NCBI GenBank assembly: GCA_910586965.1
Contig: CAJUMF010000035.1
Span: 1 to 36,383 of the forward strand
Source of the DNA: an uncultured Dorea sp.
GTDB lineage: Bacteria; Bacillota; Clostridia; Lachnospirales; Lachnospiraceae
Length of the DNA: 36,383 nucleotides
Direction of reading: 5' to 3'
The notes under the pieces were generated by a model. That model saw nothing but the letters and a program-made list of their open reading frames with translations. It ran no database searches and was not told where the DNA came from. Shown in pieces: positions 24,476-32,150 of this stretch. Both the position numbers and the translations under genes were made by a program. Every line of letters begins with the position of its first letter. The stretch's first letter is position 1.

Positions 24476-24508
24476 ATGTAAAAGCCATCAATCAGATGGC
24501 TTTTACAT
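24476..24508 (-). terminator. Perfect 14-bp hairpin between the GNAT and NTPase-ASCH genes
   Basis: ATGTAAAAGCCATC (24476-24489) and GATGGCTTTTACAT (24495-24508) are perfect complements with a five-base loop. The stem begins in the GNAT stop codon. The minus strand has CTTTTAC in the 3' arm, so it may be a partial terminator or processing site that lowers expression of the NTPase-ASCH gene, whose start is 18 bases further on. Confidence 0.6.
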
Positions 24509-25158
24509 TAAACTTCAAGCATATTAATCTGTCTCATTTGTGCTCGATTATACCAACACCTGATACAAGTCTCTACATAATCTTCAAAATTTTTCTTACC
24601 ACTAAGAACAACAACTTTATACAACTTTTCCATGTCCATCAGTTCTATTTTGTTAAAAATAAACTCTTTCTCTGGCAATAATCCATTAAATACCAACTCA
24701 GTACTGAAGATGCTGTAATAATGTTTCTGTGTTTGCTCCAGTTCGAAATTATAATAGCTTAGCAGTTTTTCAAACTGATTCAACTTACTCTTATGTAAAG
24801 TAATCATCGGTTTATCGGTATCCAATTGCTGCATGCACATTTCTACTAAATTATGGCCAATTCCTTGATGCCGGTACTCTCTTTCCACTCTCAGAGTACA
24901 TATTTTTTTCTCTTGAGAATCATTTTTTATTATAGCTACACCAACAATTCGAAATTGATCTTCACAAATTATTATTTCACGATTGTATTTTAATTCAAAT
25001 TCATCTGTGTATAACCCTTGATACCAAATTCGAAATCCTTGATACTCAAACACTAAGCGGCACAAAAATTTGTATATTTCACATTGATATATTTTCTTTA
25101 GTTCTCGAGAAAGTGATGTATATAAATAATATCTTTTACCATTAATCATTCTTTTCAT
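24508..25158 (-). CDS. GNAT-family N-acetyltransferase
   Basis: A 216-residue protein with the acetyl-CoA-binding core of the GNAT fold: REIIICEDQFRIVGVAIIKN is the central sheet, and TLRVEREYRHQGIGHNLVEM holds the RxxGxG pyrophosphate loop (RHQGIG). The C-terminal 80 residues (FNGLLPEKEFIFNKIELMDM onward) are an extension I do not recognise, with WYNRAQMRQ near the end. The substrate is unknown. Given the ASCH partner downstream, an RNA, nucleotide or protein target are all open. ATG 25158 is preferred over 25173 because GGAGG lies seven bases before it and after 25173. Codon use is AT-rich like the two neighbours. Confidence 0.78.
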   Translation of the reverse strand: MKRMINGKRYYLYTSLSRELKKIYQCEIYKFLCRLVFEYQGFRIWYQGLYTDEFELKYNREIIICEDQFRIVGVAIIKNDSQEKKICTLRVEREYRHQGIGHNLVEMCMQQLDTDKPMITLHKSKLNQFEKLLSYYNFELEQTQKHYYSIFSTELVFNGLLPEKEFIFNKIELMDMEKLYKVVVLSGKKNFEDYVETCIRCWYNRAQMRQINMLEV

Positions 25159-25214
25159 TCTATCTTCCTCCATGTTAGATATGTTTTTCTCATACTAAAA
25201 ATATATGAACTCTA

Positions 25215-26261
25215 CTATTTTTTTCTTCCCAGTATAAGCCCGATCACAAAGAGAAAACATCCAATGCCACTCGATATATAAGGAAAATCTTTAACACATT
25301 CGTTCTGTATTATAGTTACTATAGTACTGCTCAAGACACCTAGTGCCAAAACCATAACTATATATGCTGTTAAAATCACAACATTCGTTTTTGAATATTC
25401 AACTTTAATCAGACATGAACACTCATTTTCAAATTTCCAATGATATGCTAATACTCTGTCTTTAGAATAATTAATGTTTTTCCCAAAATAATCATCCCAA
25501 AGTTCTCCTTCCAATTCTCGACAAGTCATCTGTTTATTAGCAAATGATTCGACATCGTAAGAAGACGGTTCCATAACTAACAAATGAATATTATCTATTT
25601 GCGGAAACAAATATTTTTGCAAATCAATCTTTGCAATTGTCTTTGACCCCAAATTTCTCTTTTCATTTATCTTAAAATCAAAAATACGTGTGCCTGAAAA
25701 CGCACTCTCAAACGACTTATTCGATGGTTCACAATCAAAATAAATTCTGTTTTTTAATTCAGTAGAAGAAATTCTAAATCTGATATATACCTCATTTGTT
25801 TCAGCAAACGCTGCCTTGTTCTTAAGATATTCATTAAATATTGAGAAGTTAAATACAATGTCTGTTTTATTATCTTCCTCATTTAGGTAATATATTCCTT
25901 CAAGATCTTGAATTAGTGGAAACAACAAAAGATTTTCCTCATTCTCATTTTTTCTGAAAGAATACACAGAATAAGGATTCTTTGTTTGTATAACCCCATC
26001 TGTATTAAAAACAAGATTAGCATTTTCTAACTTGCATAGTTTAGGCACCAAGTCCTTAACTTCGCTTTTCACAATAGCAAACGGGCAATGGAATATCAAT
26101 TCATTAACACTTTTGAAATTCTTGATCTTTATCCCGACATCCAAATCCGGAGTTCCGCTGTCCATTTTTACTGACTCCGACCAAAAGTTTATATGTACAG
26201 AAAAGATAGGTATATTATTACTTTCATTATTATTTTTATACCATAATCCAAAACTTCTCAT
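25215..26261 (-). CDS. Protein of unknown family with two C-terminal membrane helices
   Basis: A 348-residue protein without a recognised domain. The first 285 residues look soluble, with alternating beta-type hydrophobic strands (for example NLVFNTDGVIQTKNPYSVYS and EVYIRFRISSTELKNRIYFD), and no signal peptide. Two membrane helices follow at about 293-318 (VVILTAYIVMVLALGVLSST) and 326-345 (YISSGIGCFLFVIGLILG), with a short loop and a terminal GRKK. The bulk is thus probably cytosolic and held to the membrane by a C-terminal hairpin. That design is common among effector proteins of phage-defence systems, but no homology supports this here. Preceded by GGAGG close to the ATG. First gene of the AT-rich cassette. 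Confidence 0.7.
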   Translation of the reverse strand: MRSFGLWYKNNNESNNIPIFSVHINFWSESVKMDSGTPDLDVGIKIKNFKSVNELIFHCPFAIVKSEVKDLVPKLCKLENANLVFNTDGVIQTKNPYSVYSFRKNENEENLLLFPLIQDLEGIYYLNEEDNKTDIVFNFSIFNEYLKNKAAFAETNEVYIRFRISSTELKNRIYFDCEPSNKSFESAFSGTRIFDFKINEKRNLGSKTIAKIDLQKYLFPQIDNIHLLVMEPSSYDVESFANKQMTCRELEGELWDDYFGKNINYSKDRVLAYHWKFENECSCLIKVEYSKTNVVILTAYIVMVLALGVLSSTIVTIIQNECVKDFPYISSGIGCFLFVIGLILGRKK

Positions 26262-26366
26262 TTGTCCTCCCGATACGCAATTATAAAGACAATATATTTT
26301 GCCATAAATACATTTTACACCAGAATATGTTTGAAAATTAAAGCATCTTCCTGTTTTAGTTTTTTC

Positions 26367-26395
26367 ATTATATCAAATTTACCTTCATTTATCAA
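26367..26395 (-). promoter_or_regulatory. Promoter of the AT-rich three-gene cassette
   Basis: TTGATA (26390-26395) and TATAAT (26367-26372) on the minus strand are 17 bp apart, with TGA before the -10. It gives a leader of about 100 bases. A second TATAAT (26280-26285) with a poor -35 lies nearer the gene. Both are in the gap downstream of the ABC-F gene. Confidence 0.65.
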
Positions 26396-26418
26396 TCATA
26401 ATTGCCAATACATACTCT

Positions 26419-27987
26419 CTATACTTTTCCCTCATTTATTTCTGCAATCGTCCCGAAAAAAAGATCAATGACCTTCGTCGCAATATTCTCCCGGAACCTC
26501 ACATCATGCTCTACCACAAGCATCGTCGGCTTATACGTAAGAATCAGCTCTTCAATCTGCATTCTGGATATCACGTCAATATAATTCAGCGGCTCATCCC
26601 AGATATAAAGATGGGCAGGTGTTAAAAGGCTTGCCGCTATAAGAACCTTTTTCTTTTGCCCCTCGGAAAAATCCTGCATCTCTTTTTCAAACTGAACACG
26701 TTCCATACAAAGCCGCCGAAGAATTGCCAAAAACAGACTCTCTTTCAGATTCCTTTCTTTGCAGAATGCTTTTATGCTGCCTTTAAGGAAAGACGTATCC
26801 TGGCTGATATAAGAAATTACCAGTCCGGAAGCTGTCTTAAGCGTCCCGCTTTCCACCATATCATAGTCCTCTTCCTCCTGTCCCTTATAAGCACTGTGGA
26901 GGATTGCTTTTATGAGACTTGATTTCCCGCATCCGTTAGAGCCATTTAAAAATATCCGCTCTCCCTGGCTGATTTCAAATGTCAGGCTGTCAAAAAGCGG
27001 TTTTTTCGCCGTCCCATATTTAAGCCCGAATCTATCTGCCGAGACAAGGATTTTCTTGTGATGGGAAAGGGGCATGAGCTTAAGGCTGGCTGTCTCCTCG
27101 ATATCCTTAAGAAGTCCCTCCTTTTCCTCTATCTCCCGCTCCATACGCCGCTCCATCTGCCCGACGCGGCTCTGCATCTTTCTTGTCTTTTCTCCAATAT
27201 ACGCTCTTTTCCCCTTATGATCCGGCTCCTTCACCGGGTCAAAGCCAATCTTCGTCTTCTCATTTTTATCTGCCCACTGCCTTGTCTGTCTGGCCGCCAT
27301 CTTTAATTTGGCAATCTCTTTCTTATGCTTTTCATTCTCCATCTTCGCGTGGATATCCTGCCGCCGTTTATTCTCCCACCAGCTTGAGAAATTCCCCGCC
27401 TGCACTTCTATGGACTGCCGGTTAAACACCAGCACATGGTCCACACACGCATCCAGAAAATCCCGGTCATGGGACACAAGGATAAAGCTCTTCTTCCCTT
27501 TCAAATATTCCTTTACCGTCTCCCTCGCCTCACTGTCTAAGTGGTTCGTCGGCTCATCGATGAGCAGGAAATCATTTTCTCCGGAAAATAATACCGCAAG
27601 CAAAAGCTTTGTCTGCTCTCCAAAACTTAATGTGCAAAACGGCCGGTACAGAACCTCCGCATCGAGATTAAGCTTCCCAAGCTCGCAGATAATGCGCCAC
27701 TGCTCGCACCCCGCCTTAAGTTCCCATACAAAGTCAATCGCCGGCAGCTCCATGTATTCTTCTTTTATCTGATACGGGAAATAATCAAACACCGTGCTTG
27801 CGGTAATCGTACCTTTATACTCGTACTTGCCCAGCAGTAGATTTAAAAATGTCGTCTTTCCCTTGCCGTTCCTCCCGATAAATCCCAGCTTCCAGTCCGT
27901 ATCCACCGCAAAGGACACATTTTCAAAGATATTATCATAGCTTCCCTCATAATAAAACGTGAGGTTATTCACACTGATCTGTGCCAT
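26419..27987 (-). CDS. Lsa-type ABC-F ribosomal protection protein
   Basis: A 522-residue soluble protein with two ABC ATPase domains and no membrane part. Domain 1: Walker A GFIGRNGKGKTTFLNLLLG, signature LSFGEQTKLLL, Walker B FLLIDEPTNHLDSE. Domain 2: Walker A LNGSNGCGKSSLIKAIL, signature FSEGQKKKVLIAASLL, Walker B LYIWDEPLNYID. The roughly 90-residue linker between them is basic and helical (HKKEIAKLKMAARQTRQWAD), the arm that reaches the ribosomal peptidyl-transferase centre. Motifs such as WKLGFIGRNGKGKTT and LYIWDEPLNYID resemble Lsa(A), which gives lincosamide, pleuromutilin and streptogramin A resistance; the actual spectrum is untested. ATG 27987 follows AAGGAGG; the frame extends to 28053 without a site. 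A regulated leader lies upstream. Confidence 0.88.
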   Translation of the reverse strand: MAQISVNNLTFYYEGSYDNIFENVSFAVDTDWKLGFIGRNGKGKTTFLNLLLGKYEYKGTITASTVFDYFPYQIKEEYMELPAIDFVWELKAGCEQWRIICELGKLNLDAEVLYRPFCTLSFGEQTKLLLAVLFSGENDFLLIDEPTNHLDSEARETVKEYLKGKKSFILVSHDRDFLDACVDHVLVFNRQSIEVQAGNFSSWWENKRRQDIHAKMENEKHKKEIAKLKMAARQTRQWADKNEKTKIGFDPVKEPDHKGKRAYIGEKTRKMQSRVGQMERRMEREIEEKEGLLKDIEETASLKLMPLSHHKKILVSADRFGLKYGTAKKPLFDSLTFEISQGERIFLNGSNGCGKSSLIKAILHSAYKGQEEEDYDMVESGTLKTASGLVISYISQDTSFLKGSIKAFCKERNLKESLFLAILRRLCMERVQFEKEMQDFSEGQKKKVLIAASLLTPAHLYIWDEPLNYIDVISRMQIEELILTYKPTMLVVEHDVRFRENIATKVIDLFFGTIAEINEGKV

Positions 27988-28241
27988 AAAAATTCCTCCT
28001 TTTTCATTGCCAAAGGAAGGCCTGCACTCAGATAACCTCACGCTGTGATGCACAGAACCGGAAGCTCCCCGGTTCTGCCGCTATATTTTTCCATCAAAAA
28101 AGAGAGGTTATGAGAACATCATCCACTTTTGGCAACATAAAACGATTATCATCCGAACATGCCGGACGATAACATCAATCAAGTCTCATGTTTTCAAAAG
28201 CGAATTATCTCCTCATCTTTTCACCTCTCTCTTGCTTTATG
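27988..28241 (-). promoter_or_regulatory. Attenuator-like leader of the ABC-F gene
   Basis: About 254 bases lie between the expected transcription start (near 28241) and the ABC-F ATG. AGAGAGGT (28223-28230), which holds the Shine-Dalgarno of a three-codon ORF, is complementary to ACCTCTCT (28101-28108), directly followed by a T-run (28096-28101). A ten-pair hairpin (TTATCGTCCG with CGGATGATAA) lies in between. A second hairpin, CAGAACCGG with CCGGTTCTG (28053-28077), and GAGGTTATC (28031-28039), which can compete for the CATAACCTC strand, lie downstream. A stalled or initiating ribosome on the small ORF would mask one arm and favour read-through. Confidence 0.6.
28205..28216 (-). CDS. Three-codon upstream ORF (Met-Arg-Arg)
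   Basis: ATG AGG AGA TAA on the minus strand, preceded by GAGGTGA at normal spacing. Very short leader ORFs are known in front of ABC-F resistance genes, where drug-bound ribosomes change leader folding. Its ribosome binding site is part of the predicted terminator arm. Confidence 0.5.
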   Translation of the reverse strand: MRR

Positions 28242-28247
28242 TTAGAC

Positions 28248-28276
28248 ATTATAAAAAGACAGATGTGATTTGTCAA
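28248..28276 (-). promoter_or_regulatory. Consensus sigma-A promoter of the ABC-F gene
   Basis: TTGACA (28271-28276) and TATAAT (28248-28253) on the minus strand are 17 bp apart: both hexamers and the spacing are exactly consensus. Such a strong promoter fits a gene limited by attenuation rather than initiation. Confidence 0.85.
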
Positions 28277-28310
28277 GAAATTCCTTGCCTTATTCTTGTG
28301 TTACTTGTGT

Positions 28311-28579
28311 TTACTTTCCAGGTTCGCTCTCTTCATCCTGTCCGAAGAGTAATTCTTCTGTAATACTCTCTATATCATAATTCGGCGCATAACATCTCGC
28401 AACACCACAAATATCCTTTATCTCATCTGCTTCCTCCTCCAACATCTCCGCATTGTAGATACTCTGCTCTTCACTCATTGCGAACTCTCCCTGTCCTCCA
28501 ACACTTCATCAAACAGAAAACGGTCTGTAAGGTTTAAATCCTTTAATGGCACAATATTTTGTTTCTTCTCTTTCTTCAT
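28311..28579 (-). pseudogene. Remnant of an Rpn-type (PD-(D/E)XK) nuclease gene
   Basis: Two short overlapping frames remain. The first (28475-28579, 34 residues) has a good AGGAGG site and reads VPLKDLNLTDRFLFDEVLED, the typical N-terminus of the large Rpn/PD-(D/E)XK 'transposase' nucleases of Lachnospiraceae. It stops after ESSQ. The second (28311-28478, 55 residues) starts at an ATGA overlap and ends like the C-terminus of the same family (EADEIKDICGVARCYAPNYD). About 200 or more central residues, including the nuclease motif, are absent. The match is from memory of the family, not a search. A functional tiny two-protein unit is possible but less likely. Confidence 0.65.
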
Positions 28580-28682
28580 ATATCTCCTCCTAAGTGTATC
28601 ACAAACACAATAAAAATAATAGATTTCTGTTACATTAAAAAACTGCATACATATCTTTACAATAATAAATTTCAAACACCGC

Positions 28683-28722
28683 TAAAAATAGCAGGATACC
28701 TTATACATTTTTGCATCCTGCT
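28683..28722 (-). terminator. Terminator after the LRR/Big_2 fragment
   Basis: AGCAGGAT (28690-28697) and ATCCTGCT (28715-28722) form an eight-pair stem. On the minus strand the stem runs into TATTTTTAGC. It lies ten bases after the stop of the LRR/Big_2 reading frame. Confidence 0.65.
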
Positions 28723-28731
28723 GATTTAATA

Positions 28732-30021
28732 CTATTTTATCTTAATTCTTACCGACTTCTTTTTACCGCTCCCGTCTGTCGCCATAGCAGTAATCTTTAC
28801 TTTCTTCCCTTTTCCAGCTTTTAGAGCCGTCACTTTCCCTGAATTGCTTACTTTTGCATATTTCGCATTGCTGCTTGTCCACCTGACTGTCTTATTCGCC
28901 TTCTTCTGAGCCGTTACTTTAGCTTTCAGTTTGATCGTCTTTCCGGCTTTTACAGAGGTCTTCCCAGAGATTTTTATACTCTTTACTGCACCTTTCATAG
29001 ATTGGATCGTATATGACGCTTTCTTTCCTGACCCATCCTTTGCAGTTACCGTAATTGTCACTTTCTTTCCGCCGGATCCCTTTTTCATGCTGACAACACC
29101 GGAACTGTTCACTGTCGCTACTTTTTTATTGCCGGATTCCCATGTGACGCCTTTATTCGCAGCATTAGACGGCGACACCGCAGCCGTCAGCTTAACCTTC
29201 TTTCCGGCAGCAATCCTTTTTGAATCTCCGGAAATCTTTATCTTGGAGACTTTGATCACTGGTTTCTCTGCAGTATTTGTCCCTGCACCGTCAAGTGCTA
29301 CAAATGGATTGCCATTTTTCTTAGCAAACTCTTCTGCGGTAGAACCGGAATATCCGTGTATGGTTGTTGTCTTCGCTACCCCCGTATCCCCTATGGCAAA
29401 ATCAAACGTTTTATTTAATATTGTAAGATTTCTCAATGTAGAAGAGAAGGGACATTCTCCTGCTCTTGCAACACTCGTCGGAAGAATAAGGTCTGTCAGA
29501 CTATCGCACCCCTTAAAACCCTCTCCAATATCCGTCACGCTATCGGGGATTACGATATTTCTTAAATTTTTGCATTTTCCAAACCCGCCTAATTTCTTGA
29601 CACTGGTGGGAATCGTAACGCTTGTAATTTTACTGCCATTAAATGCACTATACCAATAATACCCCAACTCAGTTACACCGTATGGTATTTCAAATTTCCC
29701 TTCTCGGCCAGGCGGGAAACATAACATGATTGTCCTATCTTTATTGTAAAGAACTCCATCGTCAGATGAATATTTAGGATTATTTTCATTAACATCTATT
29801 CGCTTTAAAGAAGAGCACCCTGTAAACAAACCTGTACACTGTTTAAAGCATCCATCAACATTATGCATAGCATCGCTCAAATCTATATCTGTGACACTGG
29901 CAGGTATTGAGATCTCTGTTACAGGACTGGTGATAAATACCAATGTATCCACACTTTGAATCCCTTCATTTATTACTACTTTCCGAATCTGACCCCAATA
30001 ATCATGGTAACACTTGTAATC
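28732..30021 (-). pseudogene. C-terminal part of a BspA-like LRR and Big_2 surface protein, 5' end lost
   Basis: The frame is open from 30021 to the stop at 28732, about 429 residues, but has no ribosome binding site or signal peptide; a GTG at 29952 is the best formal start. It opens with YHDYWGQIRKVVINEGIQSV, the usual beginning of a BspA (LRR_5) domain, then leucine-rich repeats such as SKITSVTIPTSVKKLG and LRNIVIPDSVTDIGEGFKGC. From about 29270 down two Big_2 Ig-like domains follow (VKLTAAVSPSNAANKGVTWE; TIKLKAKVTAQKKANKTVRW). Intact relatives are secreted. Here the reading frame upstream is cut, so it is probably a 5'-truncated gene. Its repeats resemble the fragment at 29976-30365. Confidence 0.7.
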
Positions 30022-30222
30022 TTACTGTTATGAAATGCACTATACGGATAGCCACCCAATTGAGCAACTCCGTAAGGAATCTCAAATTCCCCCTCACGCC
30101 CAGACGGAAAGTACAGCATCGTTGTCATATCTTTGTTGTAAAGAACCCCCTCTACGGATGTATATCTAGAATTTTCTTCATTGACATTTATTTCCTGTAT
30201 AGATTGGCTAAATGGAAACAGG
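29630..30222. repeat. Diverged tandem duplication with 392-base offset
   Basis: The stretch from about 29630 to 29830 reappears with many changes at about 30022-30222; for example AATGCACTATAC occurs at 29642 and at 30034, and TTGTAAAGAAC recurs likewise. The offset of 392 is not a multiple of three, which explains why the two LRR fragments are in different frames. Confidence 0.6.
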
Positions 30223-30365
30223 CTTGAACGCTTCCCCTCATACGATCCGTCAATATCATCCAAAGATAAACAATAATCCAGTTCCGTTACACTGGCAGGA
30301 ATTGAAATCTCTGTTACATGCCTCCCAAATAGAGAGGTTTCTATCTCCCCATTGCCTTCACCCTG
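29976..30365 (-). pseudogene. LRR (BspA-like) fragment, out of frame with the downstream part
   Basis: An internal piece of leucine-rich repeat protein, open from 30365 to a stop at 29976, about 129 residues. It reads FGRHVTEISIPASVTELDYC, then ENSRYTSVEGVLYNKDMTTM and FHNSKITSVT, after which the frame ends in unrelated residues. The homologous text in the next fragment continues as an IPTSVKKLG repeat. The break near 30000-30010 therefore joins the middle of one LRR unit to the start of another BspA domain in a different frame, as a deletion between repeats would do. No start codon with a ribosome binding site was found. Confidence 0.65.
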
Positions 30366-30395
30366 CTATTTTTCCGTCAAAAGATACGTATTCAT

Positions 30396-30971
30396 TTATT
30401 TAACTCTCACCTTTTCCGCAGATGACCATGTGTAATATGCAGAACCATAAGAATTTTTATAGCCTGACCTGATTCTTATATAATAAGTTTTTTTGGATTT
30501 CAGATTTTTTAATGTCAAGCTTGATTTTCTATTACTAACTGTTTTTGTCTTCGCATTTTTAAAATTCTTGTTTAAAGAATATTGGACCTGATAAAATCCC
30601 TCATCTCCGTGATACCACTTTACAATCGCCTTATTCTTTGCAGGTTCTACACTGGAAATCCTTGTCACCCCCCGCTTTTCATAATTAGCAAAATTACGAT
30701 TCTCACGAATATAATCACCATTGGCAATAACTGCCAGAAATGGAAACGCGCCATGATTCCATATATCCTTTTGCATTTTACCTGTCAATGTGTATACTTT
30801 TTTCTCTTTTGCCGCAAAGCGTATGCTTTTCTTCAGTCTGCCGGTGTATTTGTCCCGAGCCAGTTTCTTTCCTCTGCTATCTTTTATTTGCCCGAATTGC
30901 TTGCTATACTCCAGAACATCCCCGTCCACTTCAGCATGTGTAAGAACAGTATGCAGTTTTACGAGTTTTTC
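30396..30971 (-). pseudogene. Fibronectin type III-like C-terminal fragment
   Basis: A frame open from 30971 to a stop at 30396, about 191 residues. The last 95 residues match a fibronectin type III-like domain common in Lachnospiraceae surface proteins (NKAIVKWYHGDEGFYQVQYS; LTLKNLKSKKTYYIRIRSGY). The first half is basic and unassigned. There is no signal peptide and no ribosome binding site at the nominal GTG 30929. An ATG at 30975, behind AGAGGAAG, is one base out of frame, so a frameshift may have removed the true start. Probably the end of a larger cell-surface or secreted protein. Confidence 0.6.
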
Positions 30972-30999
30972 TCATCTTTTTTCTTCCTCTTTTCTGTCT

Positions 31000-31150
31000 T
31001 TACTTCGTAATCCGAACCTTTTGCCCTACCCTTTCTTTTTCAATATCTTTTTATAAGCAGACACCTTTTTTGCAGGAACTTTGATTTTAGCTGTAGATTT
31101 AATTCCTTTCAGTGCATTTTTCCCCACCTTCATTTTGGGGGATTTTCTAA
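31000..31150 (-). pseudogene. C-terminal remnant of an LRR_5-type protein with stop and frameshift
   Basis: Reads KMKVGKNALKGIKSTAKIKV then PAKKVSAYKKILKKKG on the minus strand, the typical tail of BspA-like LRR proteins. It is broken by TAG at about 31025 where relatives have Gln. After one further frame slip the usual ending VRITK and a TAA (31000-31002) can still be read. It directly follows the stop of the Ig-like protein gene. Too short and damaged to be expressed as a protein. Confidence 0.6.
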
Positions 31151-31153
31151 CAT

Positions 31154-31861
31154 TTATTTTACTGCACCACATGCACACTGGTAATAAGTGCCGCATGGCA
31201 CGTCCTCATAATGTCCCCTGTCCACGGTCTTCGTCCCGACCTTGACTTTTTTCTCACCCACAATTTCAAGAGATGAAGATGTAGAGTTTAAACCCATCTC
31301 CAGATGTTTCTTATAGTGTTCTCTCAAAAATGCTTTTCCTGCCTCCAGATCACTGCCATCCGTTGGGATTATATCCCCGCAGCAGCATCTTGTCACATAT
31401 ACGGAAACGGTTTCATAAACATCCTCTTCGACCATCTTCGGCACCCATTTCTTCTCCGTCTTGGTCTTCTTTACCCATTTATGGGTGTGGGAACTACTGG
31501 AACCCTTATTCGCTGCCGTCTTCTTCGCTGCCGGCTTTATGACGGTGAACTTCACTTTCTTCGTCTTCTTCCCGTACTTCACGGTGACAGTTGCCTTACC
31601 GACCTTCTTTGCGGTGATCTTTCCCTTCTTATTCACGACCAAGACCTTCTTGTTGCTGGTCTTATATTTCGCCTTCTTGGTCACGTTCTTCTTGCCGTAC
31701 TTCACCTTGAGCTGTGCGGACTTCTTGGGTGCCAGCTTCTTCGTGCTGACGGATACGGTGACGGACTTCTTCGCTGCCGCCTCCACGGTGTTCGGCATCA
31801 TGGTGAACATCACCATAAGGGCCATCATAAGCGTGAGTATCTGTCTTTTTATCTTCTTCAT
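31154..31861 (-). CDS. Secreted protein with N-terminal Big_2 Ig-like domain
   Basis: A 235-residue exported protein. A signal peptide opens it (two Lys/Arg, then ILTLMMALMVMFTMMPNTVEA, with likely cleavage after VEA or AAA). Residues about 32-108 are a very lysine-rich Ig-like Big_2 domain (KKSAQLKVKYGKKNVTKKAK; KKVGKATVTVKYGKKTKKVK). A linker with SSSSHTHKW follows, then a C-terminal domain with VTRCCCGDIIP, conserved His and a final CGTYYQCACG, suggesting a metal site or disulfides. Function unknown; surface adhesion or wall binding is typical for Big_2. ATG 31861 is preceded by AGAGGA. It is the only intact gene of this surface-protein region, and its promoter has a poly-G spacer. Confidence 0.82.
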   Translation of the reverse strand: MKKIKRQILTLMMALMVMFTMMPNTVEAAAKKSVTVSVSTKKLAPKKSAQLKVKYGKKNVTKKAKYKTSNKKVLVVNKKGKITAKKVGKATVTVKYGKKTKKVKFTVIKPAAKKTAANKGSSSSHTHKWVKKTKTEKKWVPKMVEEDVYETVSVYVTRCCCGDIIPTDGSDLEAGKAFLREHYKKHLEMGLNSTSSSLEIVGEKKVKVGTKTVDRGHYEDVPCGTYYQCACGAVK

Positions 31862-31996
31862 GTCATTGTCCTCTCTTTCGTAATTCTAGTTTCATTTCCT
31901 CCTGCTGTTTTCACGATATGTATTTCTAATTAATGTCATCCCCCCTGTCCTTCCTTAGATTTCTTTGATTGCAAGGCTTGCATTTTTCTATTAACC

Positions 31997-32029
31997 ATTT
32001 TACCCCCCCCCACCCTATTATTTTGTCAA
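31997..32029 (-). promoter_or_regulatory. Promoter with nine-G tract in the spacer (possible phase-variation switch)
   Basis: On the minus strand TTGACA (32024-32029) and TAAAAT (31997-32002) are 21 bp apart. The spacer includes nine consecutive G (32003-32011) next to the -10. Loss of three or four G would give the ideal 17-18 bp. It is followed by a roughly 130-base leader to the secreted Ig-like protein. Confidence 0.55.
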
Positions 32030-32096
32030 TATCTTCCATTTAAAACATTTCCCTATTTTAACTTCTGTTTTAGTATTCCGAATTTCTATGCACAGC

Positions 32097-32125
32097 AAAA
32101 AAGCACCTGCCTTTATGACAGATGC
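32097..32125 (-). terminator. Intrinsic terminator after a decayed gene
   Basis: On the minus strand GCATCTG (32119-32125) pairs with CAGGTGC (32103-32109) with one G-T pair, followed by six T (32097-32102). It ends the fragment at 32151-32338 and isolates the Ig-like gene's promoter from upstream transcription. Confidence 0.65.
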
Positions 32126-32150
32126 CTCTTTTCTGACTTTTAATATTTAT

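Noticed and set aside
31304..31933. Long plus-strand frame opposite the Ig-like protein gene
   Set aside because: Low-complexity antisense of a lysine-rich gene; the minus-strand gene has a signal peptide and a ribosome binding site.
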